DNA from: Proales similis
Lineage: Eukaryota; Rotifera; Eurotatoria; Ploima; Proalidae
Direction of reading: 5' to 3'
Length of the DNA stretch: 64,000 nucleotides
NCBI GenBank assembly: GCA_019059635.1
Contig: JAGVRJ010000007.1
Span: 930,001 to 994,000, forward strand
Positions 11,597-21,680 of this stretch are shown here, in pieces; the first letter of the stretch is position 1, and each line of letters opens with the position of its first letter. The notes beneath the pieces were generated by a model. It was not told the DNA's origin. It ran no database searches and worked only from the letters and a program-made list of their open reading frames with translations. The position numbers and the translations under genes were made by a program.

Positions 11597-12673
11597 CTCC
11601 GAGTGATTTATGTTCAAACTTAATTTCTACACCGCCTCGATCTAAAATTGAATTGATCCGTTAAGAAGACGAAGAAGAAGCGACAGTCGAAACATCTTTT
11701 AAAGTGTTTATCCAACGGAAATCAGAGCAGCCGAGTTGACCGTCGAACATTTATGATGACGAGTGTATGAATGTGTGTGTTTTTGAGTGTGTGTGTGTGT
11801 GTGTGTGCATGTTTGAATTGGAAAACTCAGGCCGATAGAAATATGCAACATGCAAGCTTTTCTTAATTTTCAAAAAGGTTCGAATAGAGAATCCACAACT
11901 CGGCAGAATTCGTGTGCGAGAGAGAGAGAGAGAGAAGGAGTGCGCGCAAGCGATTGCAAAGAGAGTGCAAAAGAAAAAGAAAGATTGCAGCAGCACCATG
12001 CAGTGTCTGTAAAACGCCAGCAGCATAACGCTCTTAAATAAGTGGATTGCACTTGATTCAGATAGACAGGAGAGTTGAGGACTGTTTCTGCGTACTTTTT
12101 GCGTGGTCGGAGCCTTTCACATTGGCTGGTTGGGTACAGTGTTGACTTTGGCTCTCTCCTTCTCTCTCTCTCCTCTTTCGCACAAACACTCTCCCTCTTT
12201 CTGTCTCGCTCCCTCCCTATCTCTCTCTCTGTAAGTCTAGAGTCTGCATGCACAGTAAAGACAAAAAGTCCCTAAAACTGTTTGCTTTTTTATCAGCGAC
12301 AGCCTTATTATAACCAAGCGATTTTCTGCACTGTCAGGGCCCGAAATAGTCATGCGTGCTGAATGACAATATGCAACTCTGACCTCGTAATTACACAATC
12401 GTCTGTCTTATGTCTCCGGGGCCATCCATTTGTTTCATGCATAAAATAGCAACTGAAAACACCGACAATTTGCTTGACAGAGCCTGTCGAATAGAAACAG
12501 CCGAGTGCAAAAGAGACTGTCAAGTTTAGTCTGCTCAATAAGCTATTTGTGTTCATTTGGACGAGATTGAATTGAAACTGCCCGCCCCAACGCACATATA
12601 CACGTATAAAAAAAATAGAATTGACACAAAAGTTTTGTTAACATCAGCTCTTAGAATCGTCGTGCAAACGCGA
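11597..12673. promoter_or_regulatory. Divergent intergenic region between G6PD and BORCS7, with microsatellites
   Basis: About 1.1 kb between two divergent genes. It contains a (GT)n run at 11785-11808, a (GA)n run at 11918-11935 and a pyrimidine-rich stretch at 12149-12235. Open frames across these runs are low-complexity artefacts. It should hold both promoters and 5' UTRs. AG before the BORCS7 start is not obvious. Confidence 0.4.
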
Positions 12674-13003
12674 ATGCAAAAAGAGTCGGGCAGCAGTGAG
12701 ATCAAGTTTTCGAACGAAGAGTCGAAAGCGTACATTCGTCAAAAAGCGAGTCAGAGCCTGCAAAACCTGATTGAGTTGACCAAGAGCTGTGTGAAGGCGT
12801 CCCATTCAAACGATTTATTCAAAGAGGCGTTCAAATCGTTTGTTCAAAACGACACTCTAATTGAGAACAGCTGCGATCGAGTGGGCAAAATCGCAATATT
12901 GACCAAACAGCTCAATTACCAGGCGGAGGACTTGAAGCAGCACTGCGAGCTTATGAAAGAAGTTTGCTTTCAGATTGAAGCGGCAAAACGAACTCATAAC
13001 TGA
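12674..13003 (+). CDS. BORCS7: BLOC-1-related complex subunit 7 (BORCS7)
   Basis: Subunit of BORC, the lysosome-surface complex that recruits Arl8 and thereby kinesin for outward lysosome movement. Intronless, 109 aa from the chosen ATG (human 106). A 39-codon in-frame extension upstream has no family counterpart and was left out. Matching segments are LIELTKSCVKASHSNDLF, NDTLIENSC and VGKIAILTKQLNYQAEDLKQ, the last being the most diagnostic (human MAIITTHLQYQQEAI-type). Mostly helical, no membrane segment. The TGA is only 8 nt before the PIGU start, in a different frame, so the two may share one mRNA. Confidence 0.8.
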   Translation: MQKESGSSEIKFSNEESKAYIRQKASQSLQNLIELTKSCVKASHSNDLFKEAFKSFVQNDTLIENSCDRVGKIAILTKQLNYQAEDLKQHCELMKEVCFQIEAAKRTHN

Positions 13004-13011
13004 ACGAAGCG

Positions 13012-14379
13012 ATGACGATCGACTATTTGCCAGCCGCCATTTTGACCCTTTCTCTTTTGCTACGCGTTTATTTGAGCGGTTCAGTTTACTTTGTCGAATG
13101 GATTACAAATCGAGTGGAAATTTCCACTCCTCTGACAGCATGGGACCGAGTTATGGAGGGCATTTACTTAAAGGAGTTGACTGGCTCCGCCTACAAAGGC
13201 GATTTGGTGCATGAAACGCCACTAGCTCTTCACTTCTATCGAATTCTCGTCAACTTAATCGGCGTCGAGTTTGTGAAATATGTTTTCATGATTGTCGACT
13301 GCATGAACGCACTGCTGGTCGGCAAAATAGCGCAGAGCTTCCTCAGCAATATCATCAGAGCCGAGCAGAAGAACTACCTGGTCGGCAACTACTCCAAACT
13401 AAGCGAGCAGCTCAAAGAGAACAGCGAGCACGAGCGCAAGTTTTTCTTCAACCGAAACAACTTGAAGCCAACGCTGCGTGAATGTGCGCTGATCTCGATG
13501 GCGTTCTATGCGTTTAACCCGTTCAGCTGGGCGTCATGCCTGGCCTGCTCGACGGCCGTGTTTCACAACTTTGTTCTTCTCATGTGGGTCTTCTTTTTGC
13601 TCAAGCGTCTCTACTTCAGCTCTCTGCTCTGTCTGGCCATTCACTCTCACGCGAGCGTTTACAGTCTCATGCTCATCATCCCGACAGTCGCCTTCATTAG
13701 AAGCGACGGCAAACAAAGCAAACGAAACACCCGCTCGATGCGCATCAAATACCTGTTCATCTATTTGACATTTTTAATTTCAATATTCTACATCAATCTT
13801 CATTTGGAAGCGTTTGACACGCGCTTTATCGAATGCACCTATTTGTTCATACTCAGAGTGCCCGAGCTGCAGCCCAATCTCGGTCTGTTCTGGTATTTTT
13901 TCACCGAAATGTTCGACAACTTCAACACCTTTTTCACGTACATATTTCAACTGAACGCGTTCATCTACTCAATTCCGCTCACAATTCGACTCAAAGACGA
14001 TCCCATAATCAACCTGTTCGTTCAAGTCGGCCTTCAGGCCGTGTTCAAGTCATATCCGAGCGTGGCCGACACCTCTGTGTACCTGTCGCTCTTTCCCACT
14101 TTCCTCTACTTGTTTCCGTTCATGCGCAATTTCCTCGTCTACGTCTGCATGCTTCTGGCATCCACGTGTCTGGCACCGATCATGTTCCACCTGTGGCTCG
14201 GCAGTGGCGGAGGAAATGCCAACTTTTACTTTGCCATCACCCTGGTCTTCTCAGTCGGGCAAATATTCTTGCTCACCGACGTGCTCTACGCCTACCTCAA
14301 GCGCGAGTTTGTCAAGCAGCACGGCATCGAAATTCCAAATAAACCTGACGGCTCGCCGGCCATATTCGCACTTGACTAA
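13012..14379 (+). CDS. PIGU: GPI transamidase subunit PIG-U
   Basis: Multi-spanning ER membrane subunit of the GPI transamidase, which attaches preassembled GPI anchors to proteins. Single exon, 455 aa, close to the usual 430-440. Conserved segments: VEISTPLTAWDRVMEGIYL, HETPLALHFY, FNPFSWASCLACST, NLGLFWYFFTEMFD near residue 290, FKSYPSVADTSVYLS, and a C-terminal SVGQIFLLTDVLYAYLKREF. Many hydrophobic helices fit the family topology. The ATG sits where the human start aligns. It follows BORCS7 after an 8-nt spacer with no room for an independent promoter. AATAAA signals lie at about 14444 and 14455. That it has no introns, unlike most neighbours, is notable. Confidence 0.95.
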   Translation: MTIDYLPAAILTLSLLLRVYLSGSVYFVEWITNRVEISTPLTAWDRVMEGIYLKELTGSAYKGDLVHETPLALHFYRILVNLIGVEFVKYVFMIVDCMNALLVGKIAQSFLSNIIRAEQKNYLVGNYSKLSEQLKENSEHERKFFFNRNNLKPTLRECALISMAFYAFNPFSWASCLACSTAVFHNFVLLMWVFFLLKRLYFSSLLCLAIHSHASVYSLMLIIPTVAFIRSDGKQSKRNTRSMRIKYLFIYLTFLISIFYINLHLEAFDTRFIECTYLFILRVPELQPNLGLFWYFFTEMFDNFNTFFTYIFQLNAFIYSIPLTIRLKDDPIINLFVQVGLQAVFKSYPSVADTSVYLSLFPTFLYLFPFMRNFLVYVCMLLASTCLAPIMFHLWLGSGGGNANFYFAITLVFSVGQIFLLTDVLYAYLKREFVKQHGIEIPNKPDGSPAIFALD

Positions 14380-16054
14380 CTGCTTCAGGTGGTAGCTACC
14401 ACACCTCTACACCAGTCGACAAATAGATCAACGTCACATGATTCAATAAATGTAAAATAAAAAATCTGAAAGTAAAAAAAGAAAAAACTGCCACTGAAGC
14501 CAATAAATCGACGGCAGCGTTGCGAATCATTAAAAGTGAGAGAGCGAGGAATAAGCTCAAACGCTGCTGCTATGCAAGCGTTTTGTTGCTCCTTATGAAA
14601 TCGACTAGTCTAATGCGCAACACTGAATCGTGCGTAAAATAATTAAAAAAAAGAAAATTGAATTTTTTTTAGCAACAAACGCCGCTTTGTTTATGGTTTA
14701 GTCACTTCAAGCCCGAGCATTTAGCAAAGAGATTGAAACGAAAGCATTTCTAAGAGCTGACTAAGATTTAGATTTTGCTGTGCGGATTTGAATTCAACCA
14801 ATCCAGCCATCCAAATTAAGCATACGTTTCTTCCAAGACTCAACCACAGCAGCCGCGTTTCGTGCAGATGTCACTGCTTTTTTTTCTAAAAATGTCAGTG
14901 GCTGCAAAACGCAAACATTCTACAAACCCCTCTGGTCGCCTCTTCTCATTCATTCTCTTTCTCATGTTCGTTTGCTTTTCGTGACTGCCCTGTCTGCCTG
15001 CCTGTCTAGCTGACTGCTTTGTTTCGCTTTTCTCAAAACCTTTCGCTCTCTCTCTCTCTCTGTCTTGGGTCGTTAAAAAGCTCCGATTGCTCAATGCTAG
15101 GCTGGCAGCAGCTTACATAATTTGTTTCACCTAAATTAATCAAAGCGTGTCTGCATTAAACAAACAGTTAAATCAAGATCTCTCAGATCGCAAGATAAAA
15201 ACACTCCAGCGACAGCCAAACAGCAATTTTGCTCGCAAACACTGGCTTGAGCGGCAAACAAACAAGCCTGTTGTTCTGGTTGCTGTTTTTGTTGTTTTTT
15301 TTTTCTTTCTAATTCGTTTCCAATCAATTCATGATTTGGATCTGATTTTTGTGAACATTTAAGTCAAAATAGCTTTTTTCAAGCCGTTGCGTTTGAGCCG
15401 ATTTCGGTAAGTTTTTTCTACTCACTCAGGCGAGCGTGTTTTAATTGGACTCAAGGCCAAACTCGTTCGTCAGTTAAATCATTCCTGAGCTAATTTGGAA
15501 ATCGATTTTACTCTCTCTCTCTCTTTCTCTTCGTTTGGATGCCTGTGTGGTGTGTTGTGTGTCGGTGGTTAATTTTGCTTGTTAGTAAAGTGCAACGCGC
15601 TCTCCTGCCTGCCGGAATTCGAATTGAATTGAGATAAACTCGACTTATTTCCTATTATTATAAGCCAATACTGCTTAGTCAACTGAAATTTCAGGTTCAA
15701 CTGCGCGAAAGTGTTTTATACGCTCAAAGTGCGCTTGCTTGATGCTAAACGGCTTTTAATTGTTTGCTTTGGTGCAGATGCATTGCTGCTTGCGTCAAGA
15801 CGGCTATTAAGTGAATTTTGTCGACTTGAACGCCTTTGAATGCGAATTAAATGAGCTCTTGATTTCAGATTGCCTTCTCAGATTTTCATTTTGAATTTGC
15901 ACTCGCTCGCTCTGTTTCTTTCTTTCTTGCTTTTTCCTCTCTTTTTCTTTCCCAGGCACATGCACACAAGTATGAAACAGCTTGTTTAATCGTCTCTTCA
16001 TGTGAATAATAATAGAAAAACGAATATCTCGGCGAGCGTTCATTGAAAAAAGTA
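14380..16054. other. Intergenic region between PIGU and the ankyrin-repeat gene
   Basis: About 1.7 kb with PIGU 3' signals at the left end, scattered poly-T/poly-A tracts and CT runs (15047-15063, 15512-15528). A GTAAGT donor at 15409 and pyrimidine-rich acceptor-like AGs near 15955 could mark a 5' UTR intron of the ankyrin gene. No coding exon is supported. Confidence 0.35.
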
Positions 16055-17671
16055 ATGAGCTCGCCCACGCTTGACAAACAAGAGCGACAAGCGATACGCG
16101 CTCGTCTTGCCAACTCGCTCACATATCAAATAGCCCAAGGAAATTTCGATCAAGCAATGCGGCTTGTACAAACCGGTGTGAACATAAACGAGACCGACAC
16201 GTGGTGGAACGAAGAAGCCAGTGTGCAGGGGCTGCTTCAAATGGGCCAGCAAAAGTCAAAGCGGAGACTGGCTTGCAAATCGGCCTGTGAAATGCCCACA
16301 GTGGTCAACCAGCCGGACGATGACTCACTTAATTCACTGACTTACCTGAAGTTTACTCTGAACGAGATGCTCTGCAGTAAGCGTCCGACCGGTCGTACGG
16401 CCTTGATGCTCTGCTCGCTGATCGAGGACGACTCGTGGGCGTTCAGTCTGGCCCAGGTCTTGTTCGAGAAAGGAGCCATGTTGAACGTGTGCGACTCGTT
16501 TGGTTTCAATGCGCTCATGTACGCCTGTTTTTACGGCCGCCTCCGGATTCTCAAACTATTCCTGAATGCCGTGGGCACATTCGAACTGCTCAAGCGAGAC
16601 ATATTCGGCAACACGGCCTTTCATTTGGCCAGTCTGAGCAAGTCGCCCAAAGTCTGCTGGCGTATGAACAAGATTGCCGACCGGTTCCGACTCAGCCAAG
16701 CCGAGCGTCTCTCTGAAAACTGTTTCGGCCACAGGGCCCGAGACTTGTGCTCGATGAACATGCACTCACTCTGTTTGATCAATCTCTATGCAAAACCAAT
16801 TCTAAAGCGGCCAAGTACTTCGCTGCATGCGACCCACAAGGAGACGCGTGAAAAGGAGCTCAAAGCAGATACTGAATCGTTTGTGGTCTCTAGTTTGTAC
16901 AAAATCAATAACCTCGACTCAGAGAGACCAAGCCGAGTAGAAGTTGCCCCATTGCTCGAGAGAGACGCTCAAGAGCTGGCCAAGTCAGATGAGGTTTTCA
17001 AGCGACTTTCCATAAGCAGCTCGTCCACTGAGCTTAATGACGCAGATCAGCTTCCGGTTTTAGAGAAAAGCATCAAGAGCCGTCAGCTAGCACGAAGTTA
17101 TCGTTTTATGAGTCGAATAAAGGAGCCACTAATAAAAGCCAACTTTCTCGCAGGACAGTCAAGTTCAAGCTTCAAAAAAATCAGCGAACGAGTGAGCAAT
17201 GCAAGAGAGACAGAGGCAAGCAGTTCTGCCAGGTCAAAGGCAAAAAGTTGCATCATAACACGAGTCGTGTTTGATTCAAACCCAAGTCTGACCGCCTCTC
17301 GTGGTAGTTCTAGAGCGGAGCAAGCCAACGACGAGGAAGCCGAGGCGGACCAAAGCATCGACTGGCGTTTGAACTTCAAGCATTTGTTTGTGCGGCTTGA
17401 ATGCCAGGCGAGCGATTCGTTCAGAAAAGGAAATCAACTTGATGCGAGCTCAGGCAGTCTGTTTGAGCAGCTTGTCAACGCTCGAATATTCATGAATCTG
17501 AAGCCGAGTGAGAACGCACAACGTGCGACCGATCTGCGAACCACCCGACCCAAGGCCGGCTCGGTTAGCTCGTCGAGAAATTTAGACAGACGCTCGAGCA
17601 ACAACAGCTCAAATCGAAACCTGAAAACCTCTACAAACAGCCGTCGAACATCAGTAATTTCAAATTCGTGA
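16055..17671 (+). CDS. Ankyrin-repeat protein, family not resolved (538 aa)
   Basis: Intronless frame starting MSSPTLDKQERQ; the upstream in-frame TTG is not used as start. Ankyrin repeats cover about residues 110-215: GRTALMLCSLIEDDSW, FGFNALMYACFYGRLRILKL and FGNTAFHLASLSKS are consecutive repeats with the TALM/ALHxA core. An N-terminal half repeat (AQGNFDQAMRLVQTGVNINE) precedes them. The second half is Ser/Arg/Asn-rich, low complexity, and probably disordered. No membrane segment, signal peptide or other domain is visible. An adaptor role is the usual guess for such proteins, but nothing here fixes the partner. AATAAA at about 17849 could end the transcript. Confidence 0.8.
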   Translation: MSSPTLDKQERQAIRARLANSLTYQIAQGNFDQAMRLVQTGVNINETDTWWNEEASVQGLLQMGQQKSKRRLACKSACEMPTVVNQPDDDSLNSLTYLKFTLNEMLCSKRPTGRTALMLCSLIEDDSWAFSLAQVLFEKGAMLNVCDSFGFNALMYACFYGRLRILKLFLNAVGTFELLKRDIFGNTAFHLASLSKSPKVCWRMNKIADRFRLSQAERLSENCFGHRARDLCSMNMHSLCLINLYAKPILKRPSTSLHATHKETREKELKADTESFVVSSLYKINNLDSERPSRVEVAPLLERDAQELAKSDEVFKRLSISSSSTELNDADQLPVLEKSIKSRQLARSYRFMSRIKEPLIKANFLAGQSSSSFKKISERVSNARETEASSSARSKAKSCIITRVVFDSNPSLTASRGSSRAEQANDEEAEADQSIDWRLNFKHLFVRLECQASDSFRKGNQLDASSGSLFEQLVNARIFMNLKPSENAQRATDLRTTRPKAGSVSSSRNLDRRSSNNSSNRNLKTSTNSRRTSVISNS

Positions 17672-19769
17672 TTTGCATCTTGTTTGTTCTCTTCTCGTGC
17701 CTTTGGCCAGAATTATCAATCATCTTTTCTGTTTTCTGCTCTGACACTATTCACACTTGCACTGCATCCAGACACTCGCGCGCACACACGCATGGCACCA
17801 AAACTCGTTCACAGACACACGCATGGTCACACAATCAAGTCGGGCCTGAATAAAGTCTCTATTTTCTATTTTATGTTTGTCTCATTTAAATGTTCTCATC
17901 GATGCGAAATTTCTAATCAATGGCTTACATTTTCTTCCTCTTTCTCTTGTCTAGCAAAAGAGAAAAGAGCCGTGATCTAGCCCAGCAGCAGCAGCACCAT
18001 TCAGGTATCTTGTTGCAACAAAGGTATGCTCCATCTAATCCACTGAGTGATTATTGCCGATTGTCTGAGTGGTTATGCGATCAAATCTTATCCGTTCTAT
18101 TAATCACGTCAACTCGTTATTTCTTCTTCTCGATTTCTTCTTCATTTTTTTTTTTCACTTGTTCTTCTTTTGAACGAATTTCTGAATTGAATCATTGGTG
18201 GTCTCACTGATGTTCTTGCTCTAATTTCAGCTGAATTGGTTTCGTTCGTTTGCATTTTTCAATATCCGGTCTCTTCGAATTTGTTGACTGTGTTGCATGT
18301 CGATTTATTTCTCTCAAATCAGCATTTTAATGAGCATCTGCTTTGCAGCCACGCCGGATATGAATTGGATCTTGAAGTAAAGTGTGAATTAATCACGAGC
18401 CAGAGATCGCGTTATTTGTTTCATCAGATTTCTTTCCAGTTCTACTCTTTCTCTCGCATTATTTTTTCTTTCTTTCTCTATGGCATCGCAACAAAACAAA
18501 TGTGGATTTTTTCATTTTTCCAACACTTTTTCCAGTTAAATCTGCTTATGAAGAAATAAATCATGAAGCGAATAATTGGCTTAAAGGATTAAAATTGGCA
18601 CATTTCGCCAACTAACAGCGCTTGAGAATCGGATGAAATCTAAGCGCCAGCACCAACATGTGCAGATTTTCATTTCTGGCCGTAATCCATCGCAGCCTGG
18701 ATGAGTCCCTGAGCGGCTGATTGCCAATTGATTTGCCGTCACGCCCCAAGGGAAGCATTCAATGACTGTGGAGTGGAAGCTTTAAGAAACGGTCGCTTGG
18801 TCTTAACAACACATTTCACAAATATTGCATTCGACTGCTGATAAATTAGGAGAAATTGGCAAAGAGAGCAGCAGCCGATCAAGAACTTGAAAGCAATTGG
18901 CGCTAATCAAACTCGGCAGTTTTTCTAATTTATCGCTTCAGCTAGAAATGATATTCAATAATTTTATTAATTTGTCAAACATTCTTGGAGGCCGCCGATG
19001 ACGATGTCGACTCGGGCTTCGCATCAATTGAGCCGAGCCTTCTTCGTCTGTTGGCTAAATTAAGTGCATCCATACGATCGATCGTGCCAGCTGCTGCGTT
19101 CAACTTTCCCTTACTAATCTCTCTTGCGTATCATTGTTGCGCTGACGCAACATCGTCCGCGTATTAGTCGAAGGCGTCTGAAGCCTATTTAAGGCGATGA
19201 CGATGACGCCAATACAATGCAGTTGGTTGCACTTAGACAATAGCGGCAATGAGTGATGTGCCGCTCTCTCTCTCTCGCTTCTATTTGCTTGGCTAGAGTC
19301 GTCTATTTGGAATAAAGCTTCTTAATTGCATGCGCAAATCGGAGACACAGTCGGGAAATTTGTTTTTTTTTATTTCCCCTTTTTGTTCTTAGCGCAAGCA
19401 AATTACACCAGGTGTCTACCTGACTAGCTGGCTGGATTGCATCTACCAGGCTCGAGCAGAATAGTGTTAATTGAATTTCATCTGATACCCTTGCGCCGAT
19501 AGATTAGACCGCTTTCTTCTCTTTTTATTTGTAAAACAATTTTGTTTTCATAGAAGGTTGACGGGTAGATTTATTTGACAAATTCTGCCGCAGCCGCCTC
19601 TCTTCATTGCAAATGAATAGGCTCGTTAAATAATTGATGAAGCGAAATGATTTATTTCACGAACGCGAGCGAGTTCGTTTTCATCATCTAGGCCTCTTCT
19701 GAGTGAACACTGAAAAGGAGATGCTGTTGCGCACAAGAATTAATATTTTCAATTTATAGATTATTTAGC
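17672..19769. other. Intergenic region before the globin gene
   Basis: 2.1 kb, AT-rich with CT/TTC-rich tracts (18118-18175) and no recognisable gene. A short open frame at 18985-19167 begins with acidic, coding-like codons (GAT GAC GAT GTC GAC) but has no ATG, splice partner or family match. The stretch immediately 5' of 19770 should hold the globin promoter. Confidence 0.3.
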
Positions 19770-20477
19770 ATGGGCTCTCGAATTGCAGTGCCGAAGGAGT
19801 TCATTCCGAGCAAACGTGATTCAACCAAATCGCGAGCAGAGAATGCATGCAATGGCAAGTCAACGGCAGTAGCTAATGAGTCGCACGTAAACGAGACTGA
19901 CTACCGGCTTGTGAAAGAATCGTGGAAACAAATCACCTTAAACAATGACTACAAACACTTGGGCGTACGCATGATGACCAAGTAAGTGCCTCAGTCCTCA
20001 GTAATTGGACTGTCACGATCGAACGCTCAATCTGCTTCAGGATATTCCTGCGGCATCCGGAAGTCAAGCCATTGTGGAAGTTTGCAAGCAAGCTGAGCAC
20101 CGAAGAGGAAATGATGGCGAGTAACCAGCTCAAATCGCACGGAAAGAACGTGTTCGAGGCGGTGAATGCGGCCGTCAACTCGCTAGACAAGCCCGAGGCG
20201 TTGAACGTTCTGCTTGTTGAACTGGGCAGTAGACATGTGGACTACGGAGCGAAAGCGGAGCATTTCGCAGTAATCAAATAAATTGATCGATTTGTCTATG
20301 AATTCAGATCAAACGTTGCTTTCATTTAATTAGGTCATAAAAGAGGCGCTTGTAGAGACGATTGCCGAAGCCTTAGCAAGTCAGTTCAGCCAAGCCCATC
20401 ATCTTGCCTGGAACAACACCATCGACTATTTTGCCCAACAGATGCTCGAGGGAATGTCGTCCGACTCTATTTCTTAG
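19770..20477 (+). CDS. Globin with an N-terminal extension (neuroglobin/globin-X-like range)
   Basis: Haem-binding globin of 194 aa from exons 19770-19981, 20041-20269 and 20334-20477. The two introns fall at the ancestral globin positions B12.2 (phase 2) and G7.0 (phase 0). Key residues are Phe CD1 at 85 (LWKFASK), distal His E7 at 104 (LKSHGKNVF) and proximal His F8 at 136 (GSRHVDYGAK). Residues 1-43 form an extension with Gly2 (MGSRIAVPKEF). This could be N-myristoylated as in membrane-bound globin X-like proteins, but position 6 is Ala rather than Ser/Thr, so that is weak. O2 storage, nitrite chemistry or redox signalling are all possible. ITPA follows 137 bp downstream. AATAAA-type signals lie at 20523-20531. 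Confidence 0.93.
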
Positions 20478-20614
20478 ACTCGACTCGAGCTTGCATTTGA
20501 AGTGTAGAAAATTAATGTGTGAAATAAATAAAAGACAATTTGGCCGCACGTCGCGCACGGATTTTATTTTGTGCCATATTGAGGGGAAATTGTTCAAATT
20601 AAATTAGTGAGAAA

Positions 20615-21239
20615 ATGACTCAGCGAACGATCTATTTCATAACTGGAAACGCAAATAAACAGCGCGAGCTGTCGCAAATCATCGGCGACGTCGCTCCGTT
20701 TGTGCTCGACTGCAAGAACATCGATCTGCCCGAGTACCAGGGCGAGCCAGACGAGATCGCGAGAGAAAAATGCCGAACCGCACTCGACATTCTCAAGTGT
20801 CCGGTGCTCGTCGAGGACACCAGTCTTTGTTTCAATGCTTTAGGCGGTCTGCCGGGACCTTATATCAAGTGGTTCCTGAAAAACCTCAAGCCAGAGGGTA
20901 GAACTTTTTTATCTCTAGATCGATTGGCGCACAGAATTCATAAATTGAACGCCAGGTCTTCCAAAGCTGTTGGCCGGGTTTGACGATAAAAGCGCCTATG
21001 CCCAGTGCATATTCGCGTACGGCGAGCCAGGCAAAGACATTCAGCTTTTCAAGGGACAGTGCGACGGAAAGCTGGTCGAGCCGCGTGGACCTCAAACATT
21101 TGGCTGGGACCCTTGCTTCCAGCCGGACGGCTTCGAACAAACATTTGCCGAAATGAGCAAAGAGACCAAGAACTCAATCTCGCATCGCTTCAAAGCGATC
21201 GATGCCCTTCGAGCTTTTCTCAAATCTCACACAGTCTGA
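20615..21239 (+). CDS. ITPA: Inosine triphosphate pyrophosphatase
   Basis: Cytosolic house-cleaning enzyme that hydrolyses ITP, dITP and XTP to monophosphates and PPi. Two exons (20615-20897 and 20956-21239) around a 58-nt intron give 188 aa (human 194). Family motifs: the N-terminal [40 protein letters not shown] for substrate/metal binding, then [13 protein letters not shown] and [13 protein letters not shown]. The start [12 protein letters not shown] is the usual position. The gene begins 137 bp after the globin stop on the same strand, with TTAG directly upstream of the start context. Confidence 0.96.
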
Positions 21240-21680
21240 GATATGACACAACGACTTAGAGCCCTTCAAGTCTGCTCTTTTTAGTGTGTTTCTCACATGC
21301 AGGGCCAATAAAGAAGTTTTATCAGTCAATTATCGAAGTTTGGTCAATAAATTGCAGGAACCGAGATCGACTCAACGAGGCAACAAAAGCCAGAGTGGTG
21401 CATGCTTTTCGGTGTTTTTTCTTTCTTCTAGTCTTTGTTCATCGTGAAAACTTGAGTAAAGAAGACTGTGAATCGAAGCCGATTAGAAACTATATGTAAG
21501 TTCTTGTGCTTGAGCGAAAGAGAGGGACGATAAATATTGTGTTTCCATGACAACATGCCAAAAAGGCGTAGAGTATAGTATGCCCGGCTCATTTGTATGC
21601 GCTTGGAAACTATATACATATAATATTGAAACAGAGGCGGCTTAAAAAGGCGACAAGTCGAACCCACCTTGATTGAAGCA
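21240..21680. other. ITPA-INPP5E intergenic region
   Basis: 441 bp between same-strand genes. It should contain the ITPA 3' UTR (AATAAA near 21308 and 21346) and the INPP5E promoter/5' UTR. No coding signal or notable repeat was seen. Confidence 0.3.

Noticed and set aside
11850-12275. Open frames on both strands rich in Arg/Glu/Ser/Leu
   Set aside because: They are translations of GA and CT runs in the G6PD-BORCS7 spacer.
12557-12673. 39-codon upstream extension of BORCS7
   Set aside because: Open by chance; the family length and alignment fit the ATG at 12674, and the extension has no counterpart.
18236-18559. Phe/Ser/Leu-rich frame before the globin gene
   Set aside because: Reflects a T/C-rich tract; resembles no membrane protein family and lacks an upstream gene context.
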